Shown piece by piece: positions 1-6,909 of a DNA stretch of 14,789 bases. How positions within the stretch are numbered: position 1 is the first letter of the stretch; every line of letters begins with the position of its first letter. Location: NCBI GenBank assembly GCA_023245725.1, contig JAHFJU010000034.1, positions 1 to 14,789 on the forward strand, given 5' to 3'. The translations under genes were made by a program, and so were the position numbers. This stretch comes from Candidatus Peregrinibacteria bacterium (lineage in GTDB: Bacteria > Patescibacteriota > Gracilibacteria > UBA1369 > UM-FILTER-53-11). The notes under the pieces are model-generated. The model saw only the letters and a program-made list of their open reading frames with translations, was not told the origin of the DNA and ran no database searches.

Positions 1-467
1 ACATAACCGCCATAGTCACCGCGTTGAGCTGCATTGAGCAAATCTTCTTCTGGAACAGAAAGATGAAAAATCGATAGGAGCGAAGTCATAAACAACACAA
101 TCCCAGCAATTCTAGACAAATCAAAAACTGATTTTTTAGAGAAAAACAGACCTGCCGAAATGCCGAAAAACAAGATAGGGATAATGTGAATACCGAATCC
201 GAATAACGGACGCAATAACATAGAAATAAATTCACCGACTTTTCCGAGCCCACCATAAATAGACATTACCAATAAGAGTGAAACTGCAAGATACACAACT
301 GCGTAAATTTCTCGGGCGACTTGAGAATCAACTTCAAAATGCAAAGAATTATGCGCGCGACGGCGTGGCGCCGTCGCGCGCACACGTGAAGCCGAAGCCC
401 TCGATGGAGTTCCAAGGAGAATTCTCATAACGCTTGCACCAAATGAAGATCTGTTTCTTCGTGACAT
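1..467 (-). CDS. ftsK: DNA translocase FtsK, N-terminal part (runs off window start)
   Basis: This open frame starts at an ATG (467-465) and stays open to the window edge, about 155 codons; it has no stop because the gene continues outside. After a basic, low-complexity leader (residues 1-45) come hydrophobic segments typical of the FtsK/SpoIIIE four-helix membrane domain: AREIYAVVYLAVSLLLVMS, then a segment around FGIHIIPILFFGISAGLFF, then RIAGIVLFMTSLLSIFHL. The stretch VPEEDLLNAAQRGDYGGYV is the characteristic loop that follows in FtsK homologues. The family pumps chromosomal DNA at the division septum; the motor domain would lie beyond position 1. Residues about 29-39 are encoded by a perfect GC-rich palindrome, which is odd for this AT-rich gene. 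An extended -10 box lies 9 nt before the ATG, so the leader is very short. Confidence 0.88.
   Translation of the reverse strand, partial: MSRRNRSSFGASVMRILLGTPSRASASRVRATAPRRRAHNSLHFEVDSQVAREIYAVVYLAVSLLLVMSIYGGLGKVGEFISMLLRPLFGFGIHIIPILFFGISAGLFFSKKSVFDLSRIAGIVLFMTSLLSIFHLSVPEEDLLNAAQRGDYGGY
352..382. repeat. GC-rich perfect palindrome inside ftsK
   Basis: A 14-bp stem (13 bp GC-rich arms GCGCGCGACGGCG and CGCCGTCGCGCGC plus an outer T-A pair) encloses a 3-nt loop TGG. It is read in frame in ftsK and encodes an Arg/Ala-rich patch between the start region and the first membrane helix. Base composition contrasts strongly with the surrounding AT-rich sequence. In-frame palindromic elements are known in other reduced bacteria (Rickettsia palindromic elements); a relation is only an analogy here. 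Confidence 0.8.
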
Positions 468-476
468 GTCGGCGAG

Positions 477-485
477 ATTATATCA
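477..485 (-). promoter_or_regulatory. Extended -10 promoter of ftsK
   Basis: On the minus strand the sequence TGATATAAT (TGn plus a perfect TATAAT) ends at 477, leaving 9 nt before the ftsK ATG. No good -35 is visible (TTCACT at 18-nt spacing is the best). The expected transcript would have a leader of only a few nucleotides. Confidence 0.55.
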
Positions 486-598
486 GAAAATACATTCAGA
501 AGTGAATGATATAACCTAAATACACTCCAGAAAAAACAGAAAACGCACCAAATCCTATTATTACTGAACCGACTACCAATACTTTAAATACGTCATCA

Positions 599-1153
599 GT
601 GTCTTCAGCTACCGAAGAGAAAACCGAAGTTAATAATGAATCCGTTCCTGTCACAAAAACACTTCTGCTTGAAAAATTCAAAGCTGCGGTAAAAGCAGCA
701 CGAGAAGTTCAAATTGTTGATCAAAATCCTAAAGACACTAATAAATTTTACTATGTTACCGATGGACGAAACAGCCTTGGTATAGCAATTTGGGAATACG
801 ACGCAGCAAATGACCCATCATATATTTCTACAAAAGGAGAAACGCTCGATGTCGCTGTAGCAAGCCGTGTTTTACTAGACTATAAGGTGAAAAATCCTAA
901 TAATATTATTTTTAGAGTTGGATTGAGTGGCAATAATTATGTTTTCTTTGAAATGGACGGCGACTACTCTCCAGGACCATGTGCTGAACCAGAATTTTGG
1001 CTAGATAACGGGAAACCAAATACTCCAAAATTACTCGCTATCGATGTAACAGCAAAAAAACCTATAGTTCGCTCTTATGTAGTTACAAAAGAAGATAAGA
1101 TTAAAGCGACAGCAGCACTAAAACAATGCGTTGCTGAACTCAACGCCAAATAA
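599..1153 (+). CDS. Orphan exported-type protein, probably 5'-truncated
   Basis: The 184-residue frame begins at GTG 599 but the same frame is open back to 515 without any ATG, GTG or TTG. That upstream stretch encodes a Pro/Thr/Asn-rich segment (NAPNPIITEPTTN) of the kind that normally links a signal peptide or membrane anchor to an extracellular domain. The expected hydrophobic N-terminus is absent: the frame is closed by TAA at 512-514, next to the ftsK promoter. The remaining domain (from about residue 24) contains FYYVTDGRNSLGIAIWEYDA and FRVGLSGNNYVFFEMDGDY and ends in a Lys/Ala-rich helix with a single Cys; I do not recognise the family. There is no Shine-Dalgarno sequence before GTG 599. 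I read it as a decayed remnant of a secreted or anchored protein gene; a cytosolic product from GTG 599 is possible. Confidence 0.6.
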   Translation: MSSATEEKTEVNNESVPVTKTLLLEKFKAAVKAAREVQIVDQNPKDTNKFYYVTDGRNSLGIAIWEYDAANDPSYISTKGETLDVAVASRVLLDYKVKNPNNIIFRVGLSGNNYVFFEMDGDYSPGPCAEPEFWLDNGKPNTPKLLAIDVTAKKPIVRSYVVTKEDKIKATAALKQCVAELNAK

Positions 1154-1186
1154 TACAAGAGAATAATTATAGATATAAGTCAACTC

Positions 1187-1213
1187 CGCCTCCTTTACAG
1201 CAGAGGCGTTTTA
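1187..1213 (+). terminator. Rho-independent terminator
   Basis: CGCCTC (1187-1192) pairs with GAGGCG (1203-1208) across a 10-nt loop and is followed by TTTTA. It stands 33 nt after the stop of the 599-1153 gene on the same strand. Confidence 0.6.
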
Positions 1214-1241
1214 TTGTTAAATACAGGCACTTTTATATTAT
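1214..1241 (+). promoter_or_regulatory. Possible promoter of the DMR-repeat small gene
   Basis: TTGTTA (1214-1219) and TATTAT (1236-1241) are 16 nt apart and lie 12 nt before the ATG at 1254. The region is very AT-rich, so chance matches are likely; support is the position just after a terminator. Confidence 0.35.
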
Positions 1242-1253
1242 TACTAAATATAT

Positions 1254-1454
1254 ATGACAGAATTTGGAATGAAAGACATGAGAGAATCACGTTTCGAGGA
1301 TATGCGCAAAACACCTATCGATGACATGAGAAAACCGACTATGCGAGATGCTAGAGAAGGTAAAATAAATGACGGGAATTGGGGAAAAACTGATGGGACA
1401 ACCGAGAAATTATGCGAGCAGTTTGGAGGAACAGTAAGAAGATTGGATATCTAA
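1254..1454 (+). CDS. Small protein with octad DMR repeat, unknown function
   Basis: A 66-residue, soluble, highly charged protein that I do not recognise. Residues 8-34 carry Asp-Met-Arg at 8-10, 16-18 and 24-26, an exact eight-residue period (24 nt in DNA), and a fourth, imperfect Met-Arg at 30-31. Each DMR is followed by Lys/Glu and a Ser/Thr/Pro. The C-terminal part (GNWGKTDGTTEKLCEQFGG) is different, with one Cys. No signal peptide or membrane segment is present. It has its own possible promoter, sits after a terminator, and its stop overlaps the start of a 25-codon ORF (TAATG). The in-frame periodicity supports real coding. It could be a nucleic-acid or RNA-polymerase binding peptide by charge pattern, but that is a guess. 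Confidence 0.55.
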   Translation: MTEFGMKDMRESRFEDMRKTPIDDMRKPTMRDAREGKINDGNWGKTDGTTEKLCEQFGGTVRRLDI

Positions 1455-1531
1455 TGTGTATTATTGGCAGCAGAAAGGCATTACAAACAACCGTTGATAC
1501 GATAAGTAAAACCGTGCAACAGAATCAATAA
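1454..1531 (+). CDS. Tiny ORF overlapping the DMR-repeat gene
   Basis: ATG at 1454 shares its A with the TAA of the preceding gene (TAATG), the layout of translational coupling. The 25-residue product (begins MCIIGSRKALQTTVDTISK) is polar apart from its first residues and resembles nothing I know. A short ORF of this size can arise by chance; only the overlap argues for it. Confidence 0.25.
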   Translation: MCIIGSRKALQTTVDTISKTVQQNQ

Positions 1532-1537
1532 AAAATT

Positions 1538-2344
1538 TTAACTCAATGCATTAATAAATTCGTGAATCTCATCAATTGTTGAGATTCCTTTTTCTGTTGC
1601 TATAAATGAAAGTAAAGTTATTTCTGTATTCAAATCGCTTGCAGCTTTTAGCTTATGGTGCCCGTCAATTATGTAATGAGCGGCACACCAGTGTGAAGTG
1701 AATTCAGTTTTAATTTTTTCGTCATACAAAAAAGCTGGTTCTTTAACATCTAAAGTCGTAAGGCTTATGACTGTAGGTTTATTGCCCTTCAAAATTTGTT
1801 CTTTATAAAAATCAACACGTGTTTGATCAATGTAATCCGGCGAAATTAATGGAACAAAAAATTCAAATAGTTTTTTATTGTTACCTATTTCTTTGTCTGT
1901 CCCACGATAATAATTAACTTTTGGTGAACGCGGTACACCGTAATATCCGTCAATACCCCAAAGGTCAACTTGTTCATTTGCAAAATAGTCGGCGTTTTGT
2001 CCCACTTCAACAAGCCGTGGTTTGATATTAATCAAAGCAATTTCATACAAACCATTTGGAATGATTTTGCTTAAAATATCAATCGTATTGTCGTCGATGG
2101 AATCAAGACCAACATTCAACTTATCAATAGTTTCTTTTGGCTTTATCGAATTTTTGTTATCGACAAGTTTTTCAAAAAAGAAAGAGCAAGTTCCGCAAAT
2201 ATTTCCAATGTGATAAATATTTTTTCCATTAACTGCAATAAATCTGTCCCAAACTTTCCACATATCACTACCAGTCGTCTCAAATGTAATTGGCGAGTTT
2301 GACGATACAATTTCTGTCGTTCGTTTGTCGAGCAGTCGTTTCAT
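1538..2344 (-). CDS. Hypothetical protein with ParB/sulfiredoxin-like IIDGHHK motif
   Basis: 268 residues, soluble, no signal peptide. The C-terminal third (about residues 188-250) reads like the ParB N-terminal/sulfiredoxin fold: a strand (PTVISLTTLDV), then HYIIDGHHKLKAASDL at 223-238, matching the 'hhIDGHHRxxAA' signature of that superfamily, then a strand TEITLLSFIA. The N-terminal half has ICGTC at 49-53, a CxxC pair that could bind metal or form a disulphide, inside YHIGNICGTCSFFFEKL; this half I cannot place. ParB-like folds occur in partition CTPases, DNA nucleases and small-molecule enzymes; no partner ParA or parS is near, so a partition role is not supported. The gene diverges from the 1069-residue protein with 165 nt between them. 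The ATG at 2344 is the first in frame and lies 9 nt after a -10 box. Confidence 0.75.
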   Translation of the reverse strand: MKRLLDKRTTEIVSSNSPITFETTGSDMWKVWDRFIAVNGKNIYHIGNICGTCSFFFEKLVDNKNSIKPKETIDKLNVGLDSIDDNTIDILSKIIPNGLYEIALINIKPRLVEVGQNADYFANEQVDLWGIDGYYGVPRSPKVNYYRGTDKEIGNNKKLFEFFVPLISPDYIDQTRVDFYKEQILKGNKPTVISLTTLDVKEPAFLYDEKIKTEFTSHWCAAHYIIDGHHKLKAASDLNTEITLLSFIATEKGISTIDEIHEFINALS

Positions 2345-2353
2345 AATAATGGG

Positions 2354-2382
2354 ATTATGTATGATTTGAATATTTTAAACAA
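2354..2382 (-). promoter_or_regulatory. Promoter of the ParB-like-motif gene
   Basis: On the minus strand TTGTTT (2382-2377) and CATAAT (2359-2354) are separated by 17 nt. The -10 box ends 9 nt before the ATG, so the mRNA leader would be about 3 nt or absent. Confidence 0.45.
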
Positions 2383-2475
2383 CCACACAAACATTTGAAT
2401 TGCACAACTTTAAGTCAGCAATTAACTTGGCACATGACTTCACTTTCCATACTATCTGCAGAAAAGCGCGTGTAA

Positions 2476-2503
2476 TTGACATATCCCCATAAATACGTAC
2501 TAT
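2476..2503 (+). promoter_or_regulatory. Strong promoter for a leaderless mRNA of the 1069-residue gene
   Basis: Perfect -35 TTGACA (2476-2481), 16-nt spacer, -10 TACTAT (2498-2503). Only 6 nt separate the -10 from the ATG at 2510, so transcription should begin at or next to the A of the start codon. No Shine-Dalgarno sequence precedes the gene, which agrees with leaderless translation. Confidence 0.7.
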
Positions 2504-2509
2504 ACAGAT

Positions 2510-5500
2510 ATGACGAAGCATTTGGCTGAAACATTAGTTAAGGAATATGGAGCTCCCACAAAAGACCGCCCCCGCTTCTCATTGGAGCGCGATAATTTAG
2601 ACGAAAAACTACGTTCGTTCTTTGGACTGCAAGAAAAAATAAATAGAGATGCCTTTGCTGCTGTGCGATACCGCCCGCGAACGCAAGAAAAAAATGATCC
2701 ACCCACTCATGTTGATTTAAATCAGTATCCAAGACTTAACGAAGTAGCTGACAATCTTCGCCCAAGGTGGGAGGAAATTATAATTGAATACCTCAATGGT
2801 CTGAATCGAAAAAGATCCGGAGAGCGATACCCAAAAGAAGCTAGTTCGCAAGAAATAGAAAAATGGACAGCAGCAAATATGGAAATCGTGAATGGAAAAA
2901 CTGGAACCCGTAACTGGGGTAATGTAGTTCCTAAACGCTCAATTTTCGACACACTCTTTGTACCAACCGCATTTGATATTTCGGGAAACAGACCTCATGA
3001 ATTTGAACAAGCACTCAACCTTATTCTCTCTGCATGGACGTACCTACTTGCGCCAAACACCTATGGAAGTGGCTATGTAGGTGCGCGCGCAAATATAGCA
3101 GAGAGCTTTTTTTCAATCGATGATGACGGCAAAGAATGCAGTCGCAATGATTGCGCAAAAGGACAGTTCACCTATTTTTATAAAGAATATGGACCGTATA
3201 TAGCCTACTTGGTCGCAGTTTTTCAGGGCGAAGAACAGGATCGCCACTATGATGGCGGCGACTATACGTGGTCGACACATCAACTTGAGGAGTACCTCGC
3301 CCCATTTAAGGGCGGCGAAGGAAAGTCTGGCAAAGGTGGCAAATGGATAGTGAAAGAATTTGTTGATTTTATGGACGAAGCAAACAAGGTATCAACCTTG
3401 CCACACGCGGCCTCTCACCTTGGCAGATTACTTTCCTGTGCACAAGGTATAAGTAAATTCTTTGATATCGATGAACAAACTGCAGAAAAAGTCGCTCTTG
3501 AGATTGCATGTGAACATGTAAATGCGGCTCACTACGATGGCACTCTTTTGATTTATAGGGGGAAATCAACTAACTATAAACCTACACTGGCACTGACTCC
3601 ATTTGACTGGGCAAAAAGTTGCGCAGGAAGATTAGCTCAAGGAACACGTAACAGCCACTTACTCTTTTGGGAACAACTCGCAAGTGGTGAACAAGTAGGA
3701 ATTACGGCGCAATTAGGAGACACAGCCATGGTTGAATCATACGCAGATTTAGAAACCATCATGGGACAAGCCAGCACAGAAGAGCTCCTACGCCAACTTT
3801 TTAAAATTCCTTACATTGAACACGCACAGCTTCTATCAAAATATTTAAAACTTTTGTTTGATGCACAGTCTTTAACCAATAATTGGAAGATAAAAAATAA
3901 TTATAGTGCTGAGCAAAAACGATTGTGCTACATGACCATTGCAGATGCCGAGTGCCAAAAAGATTCCAATAAATGCGACAAACCTGATCTTGCTGCTCTT
4001 AATAATCAACTAGCTGCAAGTGTAATAAGAATGGCCTGTTATTCAGCTGCAGTTCAAATTCAGCATAAATCCGCAAATAGTAGAGTTATAACTCCAGTTA
4101 AACTTTCCATGGACTTACACAAAATACTCAAAGAGGTTTGTGCTATTTCAGGTAATTACAGTTTAGACGACGATACTGCTGCCGTGAGTGCGATGTCTAA
4201 TGATTTTCTTGCATCAGTAGAGGCAATCCAAGAGCAATACAAAATCATCTCTGATAGGCAAACTGTAGTTATTGATTTTAGAGATGCAATTAATCAAATT
4301 GAAAAACTTATCACGCATGTACGCACACTGAGTCTTCGACATACCTGCGTTGTATATGGAGAGGTTATAAAAGATGAAGATGAAAAACCAAAAACAGACG
4401 AGGATCCATACTACTGCGACTCATCACCATTACCGCAACCCACTCAAGATACCATCATGATCGGCATAAACGCGGTAGCTCAAAAATATGCAAATGAAGT
4501 TGAGGATAATGTAAAAAAGCGCGCGGGATTGGCAGCATTTAGATTCACAATCAAACCAGATACGTATAAACCAAGTGACTTTTTAAAATCTACAAATCCA
4601 TATACTCAGGCTTCAATTTTGTCTGGAGCATTTATGCAGGCACTTCGCGGTGAGGTTGGAAAAGAACAATCACCTAATGGGGTTAGGCAACTAAATAATG
4701 AATCTAACGATGGTAGTCAACTCTCATTTCATAATGTATTAGCGTTAGCTAAGCGACTACGAAAAGCAATGGCAACAGCGGTACCGGAGGTAGAGGCTAG
4801 GGTGCTCAAAGCCCGCGAAAATTCTGCTGGGCTTATGTACACTGGTTATAAACTTCACACCGAAAAGCCAGTAGATACAAATGCATTCGGAGAGCTGAGC
4901 GAAATGTTCGGCATAAAATCAACGTGTTTTAGATTAGCTCATGCCGATGATTGTTTAGTTGGTAACCTGGCACCATCTTCCATTGAGCACATCTATGTAG
5001 TTAGAATGCTCGAGATGCTTGGCATTGTAACTGGCAATCGCCCTCACCTACAAACAGCACTTCCTGGGCGATTAGCTCAAAATGGCGAGGCGATTAGTTT
5101 ACTTGCTCCATTACTATTACTTGGTACAGAAGCACTCGACACTTTTGCTCCAGGCGCATTTTCTACTGCAAGTCACAACGACTCAACTGATGCATGCATT
5201 ATGGCCTACGATGCCGGCGTGCGAAGTATTGGACACCCATTTGATAGGGAGCAAATGAGTGGGCGCACAGACAAGCTAGCCGGCGCTACACTAAGTGATT
5301 TTTCTTTGCATGCTCTCCTTGGCACCATTTTACATGACCTCGAATTTGATGGACCAACTGGCGTTGTTGCGCGGAGATTTTTAGTCCCAGAGGCAACTGC
5401 GCTCTTAAAAAAATATGATCCTCAATATGGTATTGATCGAGCGCGATATTCTGCTAAATGGATACATGAACCAGGTGGAGAAAAAACATCAACTGATGTA

Positions 5501-5719
5501 ACTTTGTATGACGCAGATGGCAAAAGTATACGCAAAACACCTCATGAAAAGATGGTTGGGGTATATGTGAATGCATGGAAAGATAGCCAGGCAGGAGGAA
5601 GTAACTTGTGTCATGAAGTTCAGCAGCTTATTGCCGATGTGAGACATGTACTTGAACCAGTACGTCAGTCCCATGTTGCGGCGAACTCAAAAGAATTTGA
5701 CAAACACATGAAATTTTAA
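2510..5719 (+). CDS. Very large orphan protein (1069 residues), unknown function
   Basis: A single uninterrupted frame with even codon use and the best promoter in the window, so it is surely expressed. I recognise no family. It has no signal peptide, no clear membrane helix and looks mainly alpha-helical and cytosolic. Visible landmarks: a charged N-terminus (1-70); a Cys pair KECSRNDC near residue 210; a Gly/Lys-rich loop GGEGKSGKGGKW near 268-279, which lacks the Ser/Thr of a true P-loop; an Ala/Leu-rich helical middle (about 330-560); an acidic, Pro-rich linker with several Asp/Glu near 618-648 that probably separates two large domains; and a C-terminal region with small-residue-rich helices (RLAQNGEAISLLAPLLLLGTEAL). 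The phrase GRLAQ occurs twice (near residues 377 and 856), hinting at an internal duplication. It is followed after 35 nt by a 207-residue gene on the same strand, likely an operon partner. Candidates would be a lineage-specific structural or mobile-element protein; neither can be shown from sequence alone. Confidence 0.85.
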   Translation: MTKHLAETLVKEYGAPTKDRPRFSLERDNLDEKLRSFFGLQEKINRDAFAAVRYRPRTQEKNDPPTHVDLNQYPRLNEVADNLRPRWEEIIIEYLNGLNRKRSGERYPKEASSQEIEKWTAANMEIVNGKTGTRNWGNVVPKRSIFDTLFVPTAFDISGNRPHEFEQALNLILSAWTYLLAPNTYGSGYVGARANIAESFFSIDDDGKECSRNDCAKGQFTYFYKEYGPYIAYLVAVFQGEEQDRHYDGGDYTWSTHQLEEYLAPFKGGEGKSGKGGKWIVKEFVDFMDEANKVSTLPHAASHLGRLLSCAQGISKFFDIDEQTAEKVALEIACEHVNAAHYDGTLLIYRGKSTNYKPTLALTPFDWAKSCAGRLAQGTRNSHLLFWEQLASGEQVGITAQLGDTAMVESYADLETIMGQASTEELLRQLFKIPYIEHAQLLSKYLKLLFDAQSLTNNWKIKNNYSAEQKRLCYMTIADAECQKDSNKCDKPDLAALNNQLAASVIRMACYSAAVQIQHKSANSRVITPVKLSMDLHKILKEVCAISGNYSLDDDTAAVSAMSNDFLASVEAIQEQYKIISDRQTVVIDFRDAINQIEKLITHVRTLSLRHTCVVYGEVIKDEDEKPKTDEDPYYCDSSPLPQPTQDTIMIGINAVAQKYANEVEDNVKKRAGLAAFRFTIKPDTYKPSDFLKSTNPYTQASILSGAFMQALRGEVGKEQSPNGVRQLNNESNDGSQLSFHNVLALAKRLRKAMATAVPEVEARVLKARENSAGLMYTGYKLHTEKPVDTNAFGELSEMFGIKSTCFRLAHADDCLVGNLAPSSIEHIYVVRMLEMLGIVTGNRPHLQTALPGRLAQNGEAISLLAPLLLLGTEALDTFAPGAFSTASHNDSTDACIMAYDAGVRSIGHPFDREQMSGRTDKLAGATLSDFSLHALLGTILHDLEFDGPTGVVARRFLVPEATALLKKYDPQYGIDRARYSAKWIHEPGGEKTSTDVTLYDADGKSIRKTPHEKMVGVYVNAWKDSQAGGSNLCHEVQQLIADVRHVLEPVRQSHVAANSKEFDKHMKF

Positions 5720-5754
5720 TTAACTAAGATTAATCTGATAAAAAATCTCCTATT

Positions 5755-6378
5755 ATGTGTGAATCCCATAGACGTTTTGAAACAACAACTCGCACCCAAG
5801 CACAAGTAGCGCCAAGTATTGCACTTGCACCATCTGCGCGCGCAATAGAAGTAGCTCGAAAAATTGCAAATGGACTTGGGGGTAGTCCAACTGGCGGTAA
5901 TCCTCAAAAAATTGAGGCACCTACAACTGCTATTAGCATGCCAGCATCAATAATACAATTACAGAGAGTGTTAGATGTTGATGAAAACGCAAAAAAAAGA
6001 CTGCTTACTACTTCAACTCAATTAAAACCAAAATCTTTTTCGCCTTCCCCAGAGTCAATTTTAGGTCAAGTGAGAGGAGCCACCGAGGTAGTTTCACTAC
6101 AAAGCAAGGTTACAAATAAACTGGCCGAGTTAGCTAAAAGAGAACAGGGGCTTCGCGATGATGGAAACTTAAATGAAAATTTATTTAATACAGAAGTTCT
6201 GCGCGAACTTGCACGATTGCTGGGTCTTAATAAAGTACAGGCAAGGTTAAGTGATACTCTAGATAAAAAGTCACTCGCAGCTGCTGCAAGTATTGTACGT
6301 CAGTCTCTATTACAAAAAGCATTTTCTAATAACGCAGGTGCTCTTGTAGGAATAGAAAAACCAGACATTTTGAAGTAG
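5755..6378 (+). CDS. Orphan protein, probable partner of the 1069-residue protein
   Basis: 207 residues, no signal peptide or membrane helix. Residues 1-75 are low-complexity (Thr, Ala, Pro, Gly, Ser-rich), likely disordered, and include SARAIEVARKIANGLGG. From about residue 95 the protein is helical and charged (SKVTNKLAELAKREQGLRDD, then EVLRELARLLGLNKVQARLSD), with heptad-like Leu spacing that suggests a coiled coil or oligomer interface. The start is forced: ATG 5755 is the only usable codon between the in-frame TAA at 5731 and residue 62, and it has no Shine-Dalgarno sequence. The gap to the upstream gene is 35 nt with no terminator, so co-transcription is likely. I do not recognise the family; a disordered tail plus helical domain would suit an adaptor or scaffold of the large protein. 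Confidence 0.75.
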   Translation: MCESHRRFETTTRTQAQVAPSIALAPSARAIEVARKIANGLGGSPTGGNPQKIEAPTTAISMPASIIQLQRVLDVDENAKKRLLTTSTQLKPKSFSPSPESILGQVRGATEVVSLQSKVTNKLAELAKREQGLRDDGNLNENLFNTEVLRELARLLGLNKVQARLSDTLDKKSLAAAASIVRQSLLQKAFSNNAGALVGIEKPDILK

Positions 6379-6474
6379 TAAGAGTCATCACGTGTAATTA
6401 CTTTTGTTTATCTTGCATCAAGACTTGCGACCATCTTTTCTCAACGATGATATATAGGAGTACTTGGTATTTAT

Positions 6475-6864
6475 CTACGCCGCCAATAAATCCTCAACGC
6501 GATTATGAACAATGTTACTTATCTCTCTAATAATCGGAGAGGTATGTTCTCCATTCGCGGAAAGGCGCATAACCTCATCCCCTTTTTCTGTAAGACGCAT
6601 GGCAAGTTCATCGCGCACCTGCTTCCATAGAATGTGATCTACATAGCCTTCACCACCATCACCAATAACCTTATCCAGATACTTATCAACTCTACGCAAT
6701 TCATCAAATGAGAGCTCATTGAGTTAGCCAGTAAAATCACCTTTTTTTCCTCCAGCCAACTGAACTTTCCTCGCTGCCTCAATCATAGCAAAAAGTTCCT
6801 CGTTTGTTTTTAGTAGCCCGCGCTCATTTCCAAATAATGAATTTCCTAGTTCTGCAATTGTCAT
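6475..6864 (-). pseudogene. Orphan small protein gene interrupted by one in-frame TAA
   Basis: From ATG 6864 the frame runs 46 codons (starts MTIAELGNSLFGNERGLL), meets TAA at 6726-6724, and continues in the same frame for 83 more residues to TAG at 6475. Both halves have matching composition (charged, helical) and the join ...GKKGDFTG-stop-LNELSFDELRRVDKYL reads smoothly, so this was one protein of about 130 residues. The 3' half could be re-initiated at TTG 6699 but no ribosome-binding site is visible. A perfect extended -10 box sits 6 nt before ATG 6864, so the promoter is intact and a 46-residue peptide may still be made. I do not recognise the family. TAA is not recoded in the CPR lineages known to me (those change TGA), so a recent nonsense mutation or a base error is the likely cause. 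Confidence 0.65.
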
Positions 6865-6870
6865 CGAGTA

Positions 6871-6879
6871 ATTATATCA
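6871..6879 (-). promoter_or_regulatory. Extended -10 promoter of the interrupted orphan gene
   Basis: Minus-strand TGATATAAT, the same nine bases as at ftsK, ends at 6871 and leaves 6 nt before the ATG at 6864. This again predicts a leaderless mRNA. No convincing -35 is present. Confidence 0.55.
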
Positions 6880-6909
6880 TTTTTCGTGCAAAATATAAAA
6901 CAAAATAAC

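Noticed and set aside
3310..3345. Possible Walker A loop in the large orphan protein (GGEGKSGKGG)
   Set aside because: The GxxxxGK is followed by Gly, not Ser/Thr, and no hydrophobic strand precedes it or Walker B follows.
5697..5726. Separate promoter for the 207-residue gene (TTGACA at 5697)
   Set aside because: No acceptable -10 box at the right distance (TAACTA at best), and the hexamer lies in the end of the upstream gene.
6724..6726. Recoding of a stop codon in an alternative genetic code
   Set aside because: Known CPR recoding concerns TGA as glycine; here TAA is involved, and TGA ends intact genes such as those at 11624 and 13171.
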